DNA of 64,000 nucleotides from Paenibacillus sp. XY044 (lineage in GTDB: Bacteria > Bacillota > Bacilli > Paenibacillales > Paenibacillaceae), in contig NZ_NQMO01000002.1 of NCBI RefSeq assembly GCF_002257645.1, forward strand, positions 62,001 to 126,000. Reading direction: 5' to 3'. Position 1 is the stretch's first letter, and every line of letters starts with the position of its first letter. The notes beneath the pieces were generated by a model. That model made no database searches. It was not told the DNA's origin and was given only the letters and a program-made list of their open reading frames with translations. A program made the position numbers and the translations under genes. Below are positions 19,862 to 28,522 of the stretch, piece by piece.

Positions 19862-19918
19862 TTGACAAAGGATGCAGATTCATGTAGATTTCTTGATGTG
19901 TATGTTACAAAATGTATC
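19862..19918 (+). promoter_or_regulatory. Promoter with a third candidate XRE operator
   Basis: TTGACA at 19862-19867 and TAGATT at 19885-19890 are spaced by 17 bases. GTTACAAAATGTATC at 19904-19918 sits around the expected start of transcription and is identical to operator 1 at 17258. The promoter would read into the ORF at 19964 and the ABC exporter genes. Confidence 0.55.
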
Positions 19919-19963
19919 TATGATAAGTCGTTGGGCATGATTTAAAACGCAAAGACACACTTC

Positions 19964-20278
19964 ATGGAAGGGAAGTCGATTCTCTTGAACAGTCAGCTAT
20001 CCGTATTCTGCTTGCGCTGTGAGCAGATCATCCCTGTGGCGGACACGGCACTTGTGTTCCGGACGGGATTTTACCGCACAGTAATTCCCCTGGGCTGCTG
20101 TACCCCATGCTATTCGCAGACACAAATAGAGGCTAATTTCCCATATGATGGGCATCTGCAAGACGGATATGCTACAATGGGGCGAGACTTGGGTAGAAGG
20201 GGTGATGTAAATGCAGCAGGAACCGGTGGTTCGGCTGGAAGGTGTCACGAAGAAAGTCTCATCCAAAACATTGGTTGA
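19964..20278 (+). CDS. Possible small Cys-rich protein upstream of the ABC exporter
   Basis: 104-codon frame with two cysteine clusters, CLRC and CCTPC, that could bind zinc, before an ordinary-looking C-terminus. The last 68 bases overlap the start of the ABC ATPase gene in another frame, unusual for a real gene, and the ribosome site before ATG 19964 is poor; TTG at 19985 after GGAAGGGAAG is an alternative start. Support is the promoter just upstream. It may be only a leader. Confidence 0.3.
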   Translation: MEGKSILLNSQLSVFCLRCEQIIPVADTALVFRTGFYRTVIPLGCCTPCYSQTQIEANFPYDGHLQDGYATMGRDLGRRGDVNAAGTGGSAGRCHEESLIQNIG

Positions 20279-21122
20279 GGATGTCACGCTTGACATCCCT
20301 CCCGGGCAGGTCTTTGGTTTTCTGGGTCCGAACGGGGCCGGGAAAACGACTACCATCCGCATGATGGTTGGGCTGACCAAGATCACCAAGGGAGATATTA
20401 AAATTTGCGGTTACAGCATCAAGGAGCATTTCGAGCAGGCCATCGTCCATGTGGGGGCGATCGTGGAAAACCCGGAGATGTATAAGTTTTTGACAGGATA
20501 TGAAAACCTGCGGCACTTTGCCCGGATGATGTCAGGGATTACCGAGGAGCGCATTCAGGAAGTGGTTCAGCTCGTAGGGCTGAGCAACCGGATCCAAGAC
20601 CCGGTGCGGACGTATTCGCTGGGCATGCGGCAGCGTCTGGGTGTAGCTCAGGCGATCTTGCATCGTCCCAAGCTGCTGATCCTGGACGAGCCTACCAACG
20701 GCCTGGACCCGCAAGGGATCCGTGAGCTGCGGGACTACCTCCGCCGGCTGTGCAAGGAAGAGGGGACGACGGTGTTCGTCTCAAGCCACCTGCTGTCCGA
20801 GATGGAGCTGATGTGCGACGCTGTGGCGATCATCCAGAACGGACGGTTGATAGACGTCCGCACTCTGGCCGGCGTTGATGGAGCGCAGGAGACGGCCGTG
20901 GAAACGGCGTTTGCGCTGGACCGGCCGGAGCAGGCGCAGGATCTGCTTGGGGTCGGCACGGTGCGTGACGGGCTGCTCATCGTCCGGCTCGACCGGGACG
21001 GCATTGCCGACGCCAATGCCCGGCTCGTCCAAAGCGGGTTCAAGGTGTACGGCATTCAGAAGGTGACCCGGTCGCTGGAGGACCAATTCTTGGAAATGAC
21101 GGGAAGTGATCAGATTGGGTAG
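20211..21122 (+). CDS. ABC transporter ATP-binding protein (ABC-2 exporter type)
   Basis: 303-residue cytoplasmic ATPase of the BcrA/NatA-like group. Walker A GPNGAGKTTT is at about residues 41-50, the signature is YSLGMRQRLGVAQ, and Walker B is LLILDEPTNGLDP. The C-terminal 90 residues are the regulatory extension of this family. The next gene overlaps it by 17 bases and encodes the membrane partner. Substrate (antibiotic peptide, sodium, or other) cannot be told. AGAAGGGGTG precedes the ATG. Confidence 0.92.
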   Translation: MQQEPVVRLEGVTKKVSSKTLVEDVTLDIPPGQVFGFLGPNGAGKTTTIRMMVGLTKITKGDIKICGYSIKEHFEQAIVHVGAIVENPEMYKFLTGYENLRHFARMMSGITEERIQEVVQLVGLSNRIQDPVRTYSLGMRQRLGVAQAILHRPKLLILDEPTNGLDPQGIRELRDYLRRLCKEEGTTVFVSSHLLSEMELMCDAVAIIQNGRLIDVRTLAGVDGAQETAVETAFALDRPEQAQDLLGVGTVRDGLLIVRLDRDGIADANARLVQSGFKVYGIQKVTRSLEDQFLEMTGSDQIG

Positions 21123-21894
21123 CTTTATCCATCTCGTGCAGAACGAAAACATGAAGATTTACCGGAGGGCCCGGACGTGGATCATGCTGTCGATCCTTGC
21201 CATCGTCAACATTCTGATGCCGCTTTTGTTTCACTTGGCGGATGGCGGGGGGAATATCAGCCTGTGGGAAAGCGTGCTCCAGACCGGGGCGTTTACGTTT
21301 TTCCTGTGCACCATATTTTCGGTCATCGTGGCTTCGGATTCCGTTGCAGGCGAATTCTCCTGGGGAACCATCAAGCTGCTGCTGATCCGTCCGTGGAGCC
21401 GATCGAAGATTCTGCTCTCCAAATATATTGCCGTTGTGCTGTTCAGTCTGCTGTGCACGGTGCTGCTGATCATCGTGTCATATGGGGTCTCCGCGATCTT
21501 CTTCTCGGGAGGAGCGGGCGGTTCCATCATGGGAGAGCGTATAGGTCCTCGTTATTATTTTCTGATCATGCTCTGCGATTATGTAGACCTGTTCATGACC
21601 GTGGCGCTGGCCTTCATGCTCTCGGCCGTATTCCGGGCAAGCGGGCTCGCCATCGGGCTGTCCCTGTTCATCATGTTCGCGAAGGGGATCTTTAATATGC
21701 TGTTCAATCCCGAAAGATACAGCTGGGCTAAGTTTTTGCCGTTTATGCACATGGACCTGTCGCAGTATCTGGCCTCTCCGGCGGGTCCGGGAGGCGTGAC
21801 GCTCGGCTTCTCGATTCTGATTCTGGCGATCTACTATGTCTTGTTTCTGGTCATCGCTTGGACCGTGTTCGGTAAAAGGGACGTTGCAGCCTGA
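21106..21894 (+). CDS. ABC-2 family transporter permease
   Basis: 262-residue integral membrane protein with about six hydrophobic segments, including IMLSILAIVNILMPLLFHLA near the N-terminus and a C-terminal FSILILAIYYVLFLVIAWTV. The motif DSVAGEFSWGTIKLLLIRPWSR is typical of ABC-2 exporter permeases. It starts with GTG inside the ATPase gene, so translation is coupled and the two subunits are made together. Confidence 0.88.
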   Translation: MIRLGSFIHLVQNENMKIYRRARTWIMLSILAIVNILMPLLFHLADGGGNISLWESVLQTGAFTFFLCTIFSVIVASDSVAGEFSWGTIKLLLIRPWSRSKILLSKYIAVVLFSLLCTVLLIIVSYGVSAIFFSGGAGGSIMGERIGPRYYFLIMLCDYVDLFMTVALAFMLSAVFRASGLAIGLSLFIMFAKGIFNMLFNPERYSWAKFLPFMHMDLSQYLASPAGPGGVTLGFSILILAIYYVLFLVIAWTVFGKRDVAA

Positions 21895-21914
21895 CCTTCC
21901 GTTGTAAAAAAGCC

Positions 21915-21969
21915 AAAAAACGCAGTGCATGTGGACGTGATCCGTTCACTTGCGACTGCGTTTTTTTTT
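21915..21969. terminator. Bidirectional terminator
   Basis: AAAAAACGCAGT pairs with ACTGCGTTTTTT, followed by a run of nine T. It lies between the exporter operon and the convergent bactofilin gene. Confidence 0.8.
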
Positions 21970-21991
21970 GGTGTAAGCAAGAGCCGCTGTA

Positions 21992-22411
21992 TCAGCCGGC
22001 TTCCGATTCCAAATATCGCGGAGTGTTGTCGGTCTCCTGCTCCATTTCCTCCGGGGCGTCCTTCAGCTCCATTTTGCTGGCTCCGTGAAGGATGCCGCCC
22101 TCGGTAATGACAAGCGACGTCGCCCCCAGCACGTCCCCGAACATCTGCCCGGTCGCCGTGATGGTCAGCCGGCCGAGCGTCGTCACGTCGCCGTAGACTT
22201 TACCGGCAATGATGACCTCTCTGGCATGAATATGCGATCTGGCCACCGCGTGCTCCCCGACAACCACGCTGCCTTTGCTCTCAATGACGCCGTTGAATTT
22301 GCCTTCGATACGCAGGTTGGCCTCGCAGGCCAGCGTTCCTTCGATTTCCGTCCCTTTGCCGATCAAAGTGTCCGTTGCGGCCTGGTGCCGGCTCGCTTTG
22401 GATCTGCTCAT
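21992..22411 (-). CDS. Bactofilin-family polymer-forming cytoskeletal protein
   Basis: 139 residues. The core is a right-handed beta-helix of short hydrophobic repeats, visible as LRIEGKFNGVIESKGSVVVG, then VIIAGKVYGDVTTLGRLTI and GQMFGDVLGATSLVI. The ends are polar and likely disordered, as in bactofilins, which self-assemble without nucleotide. It is 34 bases downstream of an M23 peptidase gene on the same strand, a pairing common in bacteria, where bactofilin positions wall enzymes at the membrane. Confidence 0.9.
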   Translation of the reverse strand: MSRSKASRHQAATDTLIGKGTEIEGTLACEANLRIEGKFNGVIESKGSVVVGEHAVARSHIHAREVIIAGKVYGDVTTLGRLTITATGQMFGDVLGATSLVITEGGILHGASKMELKDAPEEMEQETDNTPRYLESEAG

Positions 22412-22445
22412 GATTTACAAACCTCCTTTATTCGATCAAACCCTA

Positions 22446-23441
22446 CTACTGAATATAGGGCAGCGGGTTAACGGGTTTATCCTTCTTCACGACCTGAAAA
22501 TGAAGATGAGGGCCGGTACTTCGCCCGGTCGAGCCGAGCTCAGCGATCTGTTCCCCTTTATCGACGGTTTGGCCGACATCGGCCTGGATTTTGCTCAAGT
22601 GCATATACCAGGTTTGCAGGCCGTTCGGGTGCTCAATGACGATATACCGTCCGCGTGCTCCGCCGCTGTCCTCGGCTGTCACGATCTTACCCGCCCCGGC
22701 TGCATATACGGGACTTCCGTTATCTCCGGCAATGTCAATCCCCGCATGGAAGGAAGCCCTGCCGGTAAAAGGGTCCGTCCGGTAGCCGAAGCTGGAGGTC
22801 GTCACTCTGGATACGGTCGGCCACAGGTCGGGCTGCCCGGAGATCCGGTCCTGCGTTTCCTCTGCTTTTTTCAAGGTAGAAGGGATATGGTTCTCCATGG
22901 ACTTCAGCAGCGTCTGCATCTCCTGAAAGTCGTCTTTCGTCTCCTGGGCCAGGTCCAGCATATCGTTCTCATGCACGGCGATATATTCGCCACCGACATG
23001 CTGCGAGGCATCCCAGGACAGGGAAGACGCTTTGGCCCCGGAAGCAGGATCGGCCATACTGGTGGTCCCGTGCTTGTCAATGAACTGCTGCAGCTGGTTC
23101 TCGAGCTCATCCACGCGATCCATCTTTTGCTTCATATCTTTGGCTTGGCTCGACAGGTTGACGATTTCGTTCTGCAGGCGCTCGATGGACTGCTCCCGGC
23201 TGTTTATGTTCCGCTGCATCTGAACGTTCTTCAGGCTCTCGGCGGTGACCTTCTGCTCCAGCTGGGAGATGACCTGGGACGAATGGGCCTGCAGCGCAAG
23301 AACGAGTCCGGACAGCGACAGAACGGCCGCCGCGGGGACGGCCAACATCAAGGGCTTGGAGAGATGCAACTGCTTGACGGAATGCTGTGCGTCTCGCATG
23401 ACCAGGAGCGTCATCCGTCCGCTCGCTTTGGCATTTTTCAT
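22446..23441 (-). CDS. Membrane-anchored M23 family peptidoglycan endopeptidase
   Basis: 331 residues: cytoplasmic N-terminus, one membrane helix around 30-52, a long coiled coil to about 130, and a C-terminal LytM domain. Zinc ligands are visible in SFHAGIDIAG (H-x3-D) and GPHLHFQV (H-x-H), with WYMHLSKIQ between. Such proteins cut peptide cross-links or activate other wall hydrolases. It forms an operon with bactofilin and is divergent from the cardiolipin synthase gene. Confidence 0.93.
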   Translation of the reverse strand: MKNAKASGRMTLLVMRDAQHSVKQLHLSKPLMLAVPAAAVLSLSGLVLALQAHSSQVISQLEQKVTAESLKNVQMQRNINSREQSIERLQNEIVNLSSQAKDMKQKMDRVDELENQLQQFIDKHGTTSMADPASGAKASSLSWDASQHVGGEYIAVHENDMLDLAQETKDDFQEMQTLLKSMENHIPSTLKKAEETQDRISGQPDLWPTVSRVTTSSFGYRTDPFTGRASFHAGIDIAGDNGSPVYAAGAGKIVTAEDSGGARGRYIVIEHPNGLQTWYMHLSKIQADVGQTVDKGEQIAELGSTGRSTGPHLHFQVVKKDKPVNPLPYIQ

Positions 23442-23639
23442 GGCAGCTCCTTTCCTAAGCTTGATTGTACTTGTCTTATCTTCTATGTATTCTCTGATCT
23501 CTTAAAACATGTCAAAAATGTGATCTTTGCCGGCACTGCGTCTGCGTCTGGCCGATCCGGGTAATGACTGAATAAAGCAGGCTGAAAGTGGTCAATGCTG
23601 AACATACAGATTGCTTTATACCCGCAAGGAGGCTGACGT

Positions 23640-25076
23640 ATGCTGTGGCTGCTTATCGCACTACTTGTGTTTATTTTTCAAGCGGCAACGATCCTGCTTC
23701 TGGAATTCCGCAATCCTTACAAGACGGTAGCCTGGCTGTTTATTTTGTTTTGCTGCCCGCTGATCGGCTTTGTGGTCTATTATTTTGTGGCCCAGGACTA
23801 TAAGGCGAGGAAGAAGGTCCGTACGCAGGGTTCGCGCCTCTTTCAAGAGATCCGCCCCTTTTTGTGGAATCAGGCTGCCTTGGTGAAGCATGCCGGGGAG
23901 ATGCACAGCAAGGATTTTCAGCATCAGGAGCGCCTGTTTAACTTGTTGTCCCATCTGTCCGAGAGTCCGATTACGGGCTGCAACAGGAGCAGGGTGCTGA
24001 CCGATGGGGAGGCTACCTTTGGTGCGATGCTCGCGGCCATGGAAGAAGCAAGAGAGCATTTACATGTTCAATTTTACATATTTCGGGACGACGAGATCGG
24101 AAACCGTTTCAAGGAAGTCATGGTTCGGAAGGCGAGAGCCGGGGTGAAGGTGAGGCTGGTCTGTGACGGCTTCGGAAGCCACCGGCTGGGCCGCAGGCGC
24201 AGGTTCATTCAGGAGCTGAGGGAAGCGGGCGTGGAGCTTCATTTCTTCCTGCCGCCGCTTCTGGCGATGATCGACCGACGGATCAACTACCGCAACCACC
24301 GCAAAATTGTTGTCGTAGACGGAACCAAAGGCTTTGTCGGCGGGCTGAATGTCGGCGATGACTACTTGGGGAAATATCAGAAAATGGGGTACTGGCGCGA
24401 CACGCACCTGGAGATCGAGGGGGATGCCGTTTATTTTTTGCAAAACGTGTTTTTGAGCGATTGGCAGCTTGCTTCAGGCGAGCGGTTATCGGACCCTGCC
24501 CTGTTTCCCAGGCATCAATGCGAATCCGATGAACAGATTCAAATCGTCAGCAGCGGCCCGGATCAGGATTGGAACGCCATTCAGGAGATGTGCTTTGGCG
24601 CGATTACGGTTGCGAATAATAGAATCTGGATCACCTCGCCCTATTTTATTCCCGATCAGGGCATCTATGAAGGACTCAAAACCGCCGCGGTCAGCGGGGT
24701 GGACGTGCGGATCATCATTCCGTGGAAAGCAGACTCCAGGCTGGTGCATCTGGCTTCGCTTTCCTATATTGAGGACCTGCTGCTGGCCGGAGTGAAGTTC
24801 TATCAATATCAGAAAGGCTTCATTCATGCCAAGGTCATGATCGTCGACGATCTGATGGCCTCGGTAGGTACTGCCAATATGGACATGAGGAGCTTTTTCT
24901 GTAATTTCGAGCTGACGGCAGCGCTGTTCGAACAATCCGCGATCGACCGGCTGGTAAAAGATTTTAAGGATGACATGCGTGAGAGCCATCAAATCGTTAC
25001 CGAAGAGTTTCAGGCCCGGCCGTTCCTGCACAAGCTGATGGAAATTCTGTGCCGGATGCTGTCCCCGCTGCTGTGA
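23640..25076 (+). CDS. cls: Cardiolipin synthase
   Basis: 478-residue membrane phospholipase-D-type enzyme condensing two phosphatidylglycerols to cardiolipin and glycerol. Two N-terminal membrane segments are followed by two HKD catalytic motifs: YRNHRKIVVVDGTKGFVGGL around residue 220 and FIHAKVMIVDDLMASVGTAN around 398. The length fits the Bacillus Cls/YwnE group. CAAGGAGG precedes the ATG. It is divergent from the M23 gene. Confidence 0.95.
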   Translation: MLWLLIALLVFIFQAATILLLEFRNPYKTVAWLFILFCCPLIGFVVYYFVAQDYKARKKVRTQGSRLFQEIRPFLWNQAALVKHAGEMHSKDFQHQERLFNLLSHLSESPITGCNRSRVLTDGEATFGAMLAAMEEAREHLHVQFYIFRDDEIGNRFKEVMVRKARAGVKVRLVCDGFGSHRLGRRRRFIQELREAGVELHFFLPPLLAMIDRRINYRNHRKIVVVDGTKGFVGGLNVGDDYLGKYQKMGYWRDTHLEIEGDAVYFLQNVFLSDWQLASGERLSDPALFPRHQCESDEQIQIVSSGPDQDWNAIQEMCFGAITVANNRIWITSPYFIPDQGIYEGLKTAAVSGVDVRIIIPWKADSRLVHLASLSYIEDLLLAGVKFYQYQKGFIHAKVMIVDDLMASVGTANMDMRSFFCNFELTAALFEQSAIDRLVKDFKDDMRESHQIVTEEFQARPFLHKLMEILCRMLSPLL

Positions 25077-25101
25077 CCGCGTGGATCTCTGAGGGTATAG
25101 A

Positions 25102-25425
25102 CTAGTGCCGGGGAGCCCATAAAATGACAGATACGCCGGCCATGCACAGAGCCGCTCCGATCCAGTCGTAGACGTCGGGCGTGTTTTTGTCGATCCACCA
25201 GCCCCAGAGCAGGGCCAGGACGATAAAGATGCCCCCGTATGCGGCGTAAACGCGGCCGAAGGAAGGATAGTTCTGCAGGGTGGGAATGATCCCGTACAGG
25301 ATGAGGATCAGGCTCCCCGCTACGCCGAACCACCAGGGCTTCGCATCCTTGATCCACAGCCATACCAGGTAACCGCCGCCGATTTCGGCCAGCCCGGCCG
25401 CAATGAACAATAATAAGGATTTCAT
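25102..25425 (-). CDS. YnfA family membrane protein (UPF0060)
   Basis: 107 residues with four predicted membrane helices, beginning MKSLLLFIAAGLAEIGGGYL. The segments AAYGGIFIVLALLWGWWIDK and WIGAALCMAGVSVIL match the UPF0060 family, related in topology to small multidrug transporters. Function is not established. It is divergent from the YitT gene. Confidence 0.9.
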   Translation of the reverse strand: MKSLLLFIAAGLAEIGGGYLVWLWIKDAKPWWFGVAGSLILILYGIIPTLQNYPSFGRVYAAYGGIFIVLALLWGWWIDKNTPDVYDWIGAALCMAGVSVILWAPRH

Positions 25426-25585
25426 GACAGAAAAACTCCCATCCTGATTAATATACAGCTAAAAACTATGATATAATAAAGTAAGGGAATAATCACGGAA
25501 GTCCAGATTTCTTAGGCTGTATACGATGCACCCGGGCGTTCATGTCCCTTAATGCTACAACAATCTATAGAATCGGGGGGATTCG

Positions 25586-26506
25586 ATGGCTGTACCTTCA
25601 AACCCACAATCCACGGACAGGCCAAATCTGCCGCAGGATCTGCAGCCGCTCAAGGCACCGACATCCAAAGCCAGAGTGTTCATGCGCACCCTGGTCATGC
25701 TGATCGGAGCCGGATTGGTCGCTGTTGCACTGGAAGTATTCCTCGTAAACAATAACATCATTGACGGCGGGATTACCGGCATTTCCATTATGCTGTCCCA
25801 CCTCTTTCATTTGCCGCTCGGTATTTTTCTTACGGTTCTCAATATTCCTTTTCTGTTTTTGGGTTACAAACAAATCGGCAAGACGTTTGCCTTCTCTACG
25901 CTGGCGGCCGTTCTGGTGATGTCGATCGGCACCGCGCTGCTGGAACCCGTTAAGCCCATTACGTTCGATCCGCTGCTGGCGGCCATCTTCGGAGGCGTCA
26001 TCCTCGGTGCGGGCGTCGGCCTGGTGATCCGGGCAGGTGGTTCCACAGACGGCAGCGAAATCGTCGCGATTCTGATCAACAAAAAGACGCCGTTCTCCGT
26101 CGGTGAAATCATCATGTTCATCAACTTCTTTATCCTGACGAGCGCCGGCTTCGTATTCGGTTGGAATAACGCGATGTATTCGCTGATCGCCTACTTTATC
26201 GCCTTTAAAGTGATTGATATCACCAACGAAGGGATCGACCAGTCCAAATCGGTATGGATCATCAGTGATAAATACAAGGACATCGGCGATGCCCTCACCC
26301 AGCGCCTGGGACGCGGCGTCACGTATTTGGAAGGGGAGGGAGCTTACTCCGGCGACAGCAAGAAGGTGATTTTCGTGGTCATCACCCGTCTGGAGGAGGC
26401 CAAGCTGAAGTCGATCGTCGGCGATTGGGATCCCGATGCCTTCCTCGCGGTTGGTAATATCCATGACGTTAAGGGCGGCCGTTTCAAGAAAAAAGATATC
26501 CATTAG
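25586..26506 (+). CDS. YitT family membrane protein
   Basis: 306 residues. Five or so membrane helices form the N-terminal YitT domain (LVMLIGAGLVAVALEVFLV, then GGSTDGSEIVAILINKKT), followed by a soluble DUF2179 domain from about residue 220, starting SKSVWIISDKYKDIGDALTQ and ending in EEAKLKSIVGDWDPDAFLAV. Bacillales carry many paralogues of unknown transport role. A TATAAT at 25472-25477 is a plausible promoter element, and a GGGGGG run precedes the ATG. Confidence 0.92.
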   Translation: MAVPSNPQSTDRPNLPQDLQPLKAPTSKARVFMRTLVMLIGAGLVAVALEVFLVNNNIIDGGITGISIMLSHLFHLPLGIFLTVLNIPFLFLGYKQIGKTFAFSTLAAVLVMSIGTALLEPVKPITFDPLLAAIFGGVILGAGVGLVIRAGGSTDGSEIVAILINKKTPFSVGEIIMFINFFILTSAGFVFGWNNAMYSLIAYFIAFKVIDITNEGIDQSKSVWIISDKYKDIGDALTQRLGRGVTYLEGEGAYSGDSKKVIFVVITRLEEAKLKSIVGDWDPDAFLAVGNIHDVKGGRFKKKDIH

Positions 26507-26541
26507 CGGGAGCAGCGGCAAGTTAGTCTGACCCGTGAAAT

Positions 26542-26580
26542 GCAGCAAAGCCCGGAAGGTTACCTTCCGGGCTTTGCTGC
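26542..26580. terminator. Perfect 19-bp hairpin between yitT-like and ligD genes
   Basis: Bases 26542-26560 pair perfectly with 26562-26580 around a single central T, arms beginning GCAGCAAAGCCCGGAAGG. The last codons and the stop of the minus-strand polymerase gene lie inside it. There is no T run on either side, so it is an unusual terminator or an mRNA 3' stabiliser. Confidence 0.6.
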
Positions 26581-27462
26581 GCTTAAATGGCGGATGACCT
26601 GCTCGATCGGCTGCGGGGCAAGCGCGGCGATCAGGTCCCCGTGGCGGGCGAGCCGCTCCTCGATGTTCAGCAGGTGAAAATCGGTCGGCGAGACGTTGCT
26701 GTCCACTTCCTCCCAGTGAAGCGGGGTCGACACCGTTGCGCCCGGTCGTGCCCGGGGGGTATAAGGAGCGGCGAGTGTTTTCCCTTGGTAGTGCTGGAGG
26801 TAATCGAAGTAGATTTTATCGCCGCGGTTTTTTTTGAGCCGCTCCAGGGTGAACAGCTCGGGGTGCTTCTCCGTCACGAACATGCCGACGAAATGCCCGA
26901 CGGTGCGCAGCTCGTCGAACGTGATGCCTTCATTGATCGGCACGATGATCTGAACGCCCGTCGCCCCCGACGTCTTCGGCACGGACTGCAGCCCGAGCGA
27001 GCTCAGCACCTTGCCGACGATGGACGCGGCTTCCATAATCCGCGGTTCGACTTCCCGTGATGGGTCGAGGTCAATCATCCATTCGCAGGGAAGCGTGCTT
27101 CCCACGTAATGGAGGGACGGGTGGAATTCCAGCGCGGCCAGGTTGCCCAGCCACAGCAGTTCGGGCAGGCCGTTCAGCAATATGTAGTTAATGCCGTCCT
27201 GCTCAGCCGTTTGCACGAAGGGAGGGAGGGGTTCCGGCGCATTTTTTTGGTAAAAAAATTCGCCAGGCACCCCGTGCGGATACCGGATCGTGGTGAGCAG
27301 ACGGTTCCGGCAGTATTTCAGCAAATAAGGGGCGAGCGCCGCGAGCTTTTGCAAATAGATGGCCTTGGTAATGCCCATTTCCGGCCAAAGCGGCTTGTCG
27401 GGATTGGTGATGGGAATGTCTTGTCCCTCGATCGAAATCGTGCCTTTCACGGTTCGCGGCAT
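26560..27462 (-). CDS. ligD: NHEJ polymerase/primase, stand-alone LigD polymerase domain
   Basis: 300 residues of the archaeo-eukaryotic primase fold that fills gaps and adds nucleotides at broken ends. Diagnostic pieces are ITNPDKPLWPEMGITKA at the N-terminus, the catalytic DLDPSREV and GATGVQIIVPI, and PRARPGATVSTPL. TTGGAGG selects ATG 27462 over an upstream in-frame ATG at 27510. It is the last gene of ku, ligase, polymerase on the minus strand. In B. subtilis ligase and polymerase are fused in one LigD; here they are separate. Confidence 0.92.
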   Translation of the reverse strand: MPRTVKGTISIEGQDIPITNPDKPLWPEMGITKAIYLQKLAALAPYLLKYCRNRLLTTIRYPHGVPGEFFYQKNAPEPLPPFVQTAEQDGINYILLNGLPELLWLGNLAALEFHPSLHYVGSTLPCEWMIDLDPSREVEPRIMEAASIVGKVLSSLGLQSVPKTSGATGVQIIVPINEGITFDELRTVGHFVGMFVTEKHPELFTLERLKKNRGDKIYFDYLQHYQGKTLAAPYTPRARPGATVSTPLHWEEVDSNVSPTDFHLLNIEERLARHGDLIAALAPQPIEQVIRHLSAAKPGR

Positions 27463-27558
27463 ACGGATACCTCCAATGTTTTTAGACAGGATGCCATTTC
27501 TGGGCTGCATTGTGGAATGTCACCGGGAAACCGTTTCCCACAGCGATCCCCTGGCATA

Positions 27559-28500
27559 TTACGGATTCAGCCGGCAGTCCCCGGGAGGAACATCCACAAA
27601 AGCCTGGATGCTCGGCTGACGCAGGGTACCGCCGGGCGTCCATTCCAGGAAATTCACCTTGACCACCCATTCGGGACGGATCCAGACCGCCCCTTTCTGC
27701 CGCTCCGGCTGATTCGCAAAAGGGCGCTCCTTCACCGCCATGTCCGCGGCCCGCTCGGTGATGCTCCGCCAGTCGGCTACCTTCAGCTTGCCCGTTCCGG
27801 CATGGCCGATGTAGACCAGCCTCCCGTCCTCAGTGTACAAGCCGAGCAGCAGCGCATTGACGATGCCGTCCCGGAACGTCACCCCGCCGACCACAGCGTT
27901 CACATCCTGAATGTTCTTTCGCTTCTGCCAGCGCTTATCCTTACCGCCCAGGGCATAGACGCTGTTGATGTCTTTGACGACGATGCCCTCAAGCCGGTGC
28001 TGGACCGACACGTCATACAGCAGCGGAACGTCCGTATAGCTGGGCACGAGTTGGACGTGTCCCGTAGGGATCACAGCTTCCTCCAGGAGCTGCTGACGCT
28101 CACGGAGCGGCCGTCCATTCACCCATTCGCCGTTGTAGTACAGGATGTCGAAGATCATATAGACGATCGGCACCTGCTGAACGCGTGCTTTAATCTGCTG
28201 TTCTACGCGGAGGCTGTCCCGTTTCATGACCTGATGAAAGGAAGGTACCCCGTTCACCAGCGCGATGATTTCGCCATCCAGGATGACCGAGTCGGCACGG
28301 CAATACGAAGCGATGTCCAGCAGCTCGGGATACTGGCGCGTCCGGTTGTTTCCCTTGCGGTTCACGAGCTGAACGTCCTCGCCGTCGTAATAGGTGATCA
28401 TCCGGACGCCGTCCCATTTGATTTGGGCGATCCACTGCTCACCGGAAGGGAGGGCATCCGTCATGATGGGTTCGAAAGGGGCGATCGGGGTAAACGGCAT
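27559..28500 (-). CDS. ligD: ATP-dependent DNA ligase of the NHEJ pathway
   Basis: 313 residues, matching the ligase part of LigD. The nucleotidyltransferase motif is WIAQIKWDGVRM with the AMP-accepting Lys at about residue 28, followed by DSVILDGEIIAL and later YIGHAGTGKL and WVKVNFLEWTPGG from the OB-fold. It seals double-strand breaks brought together by Ku. TCGGAGG precedes the ATG. It lies between ku and the polymerase gene with short spacers. Confidence 0.94.
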   Translation of the reverse strand: MPFTPIAPFEPIMTDALPSGEQWIAQIKWDGVRMITYYDGEDVQLVNRKGNNRTRQYPELLDIASYCRADSVILDGEIIALVNGVPSFHQVMKRDSLRVEQQIKARVQQVPIVYMIFDILYYNGEWVNGRPLRERQQLLEEAVIPTGHVQLVPSYTDVPLLYDVSVQHRLEGIVVKDINSVYALGGKDKRWQKRKNIQDVNAVVGGVTFRDGIVNALLLGLYTEDGRLVYIGHAGTGKLKVADWRSITERAADMAVKERPFANQPERQKGAVWIRPEWVVKVNFLEWTPGGTLRQPSIQAFVDVPPGDCRLNP

Positions 28501-28522
28501 CGATGTTCCTCCGATCTAACCG

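Noticed and set aside
22275..23564. 429-codon plus-strand frame over bactofilin and M23 genes
   Set aside because: Both minus-strand genes have clear domains and ribosome sites; the plus frame has neither.
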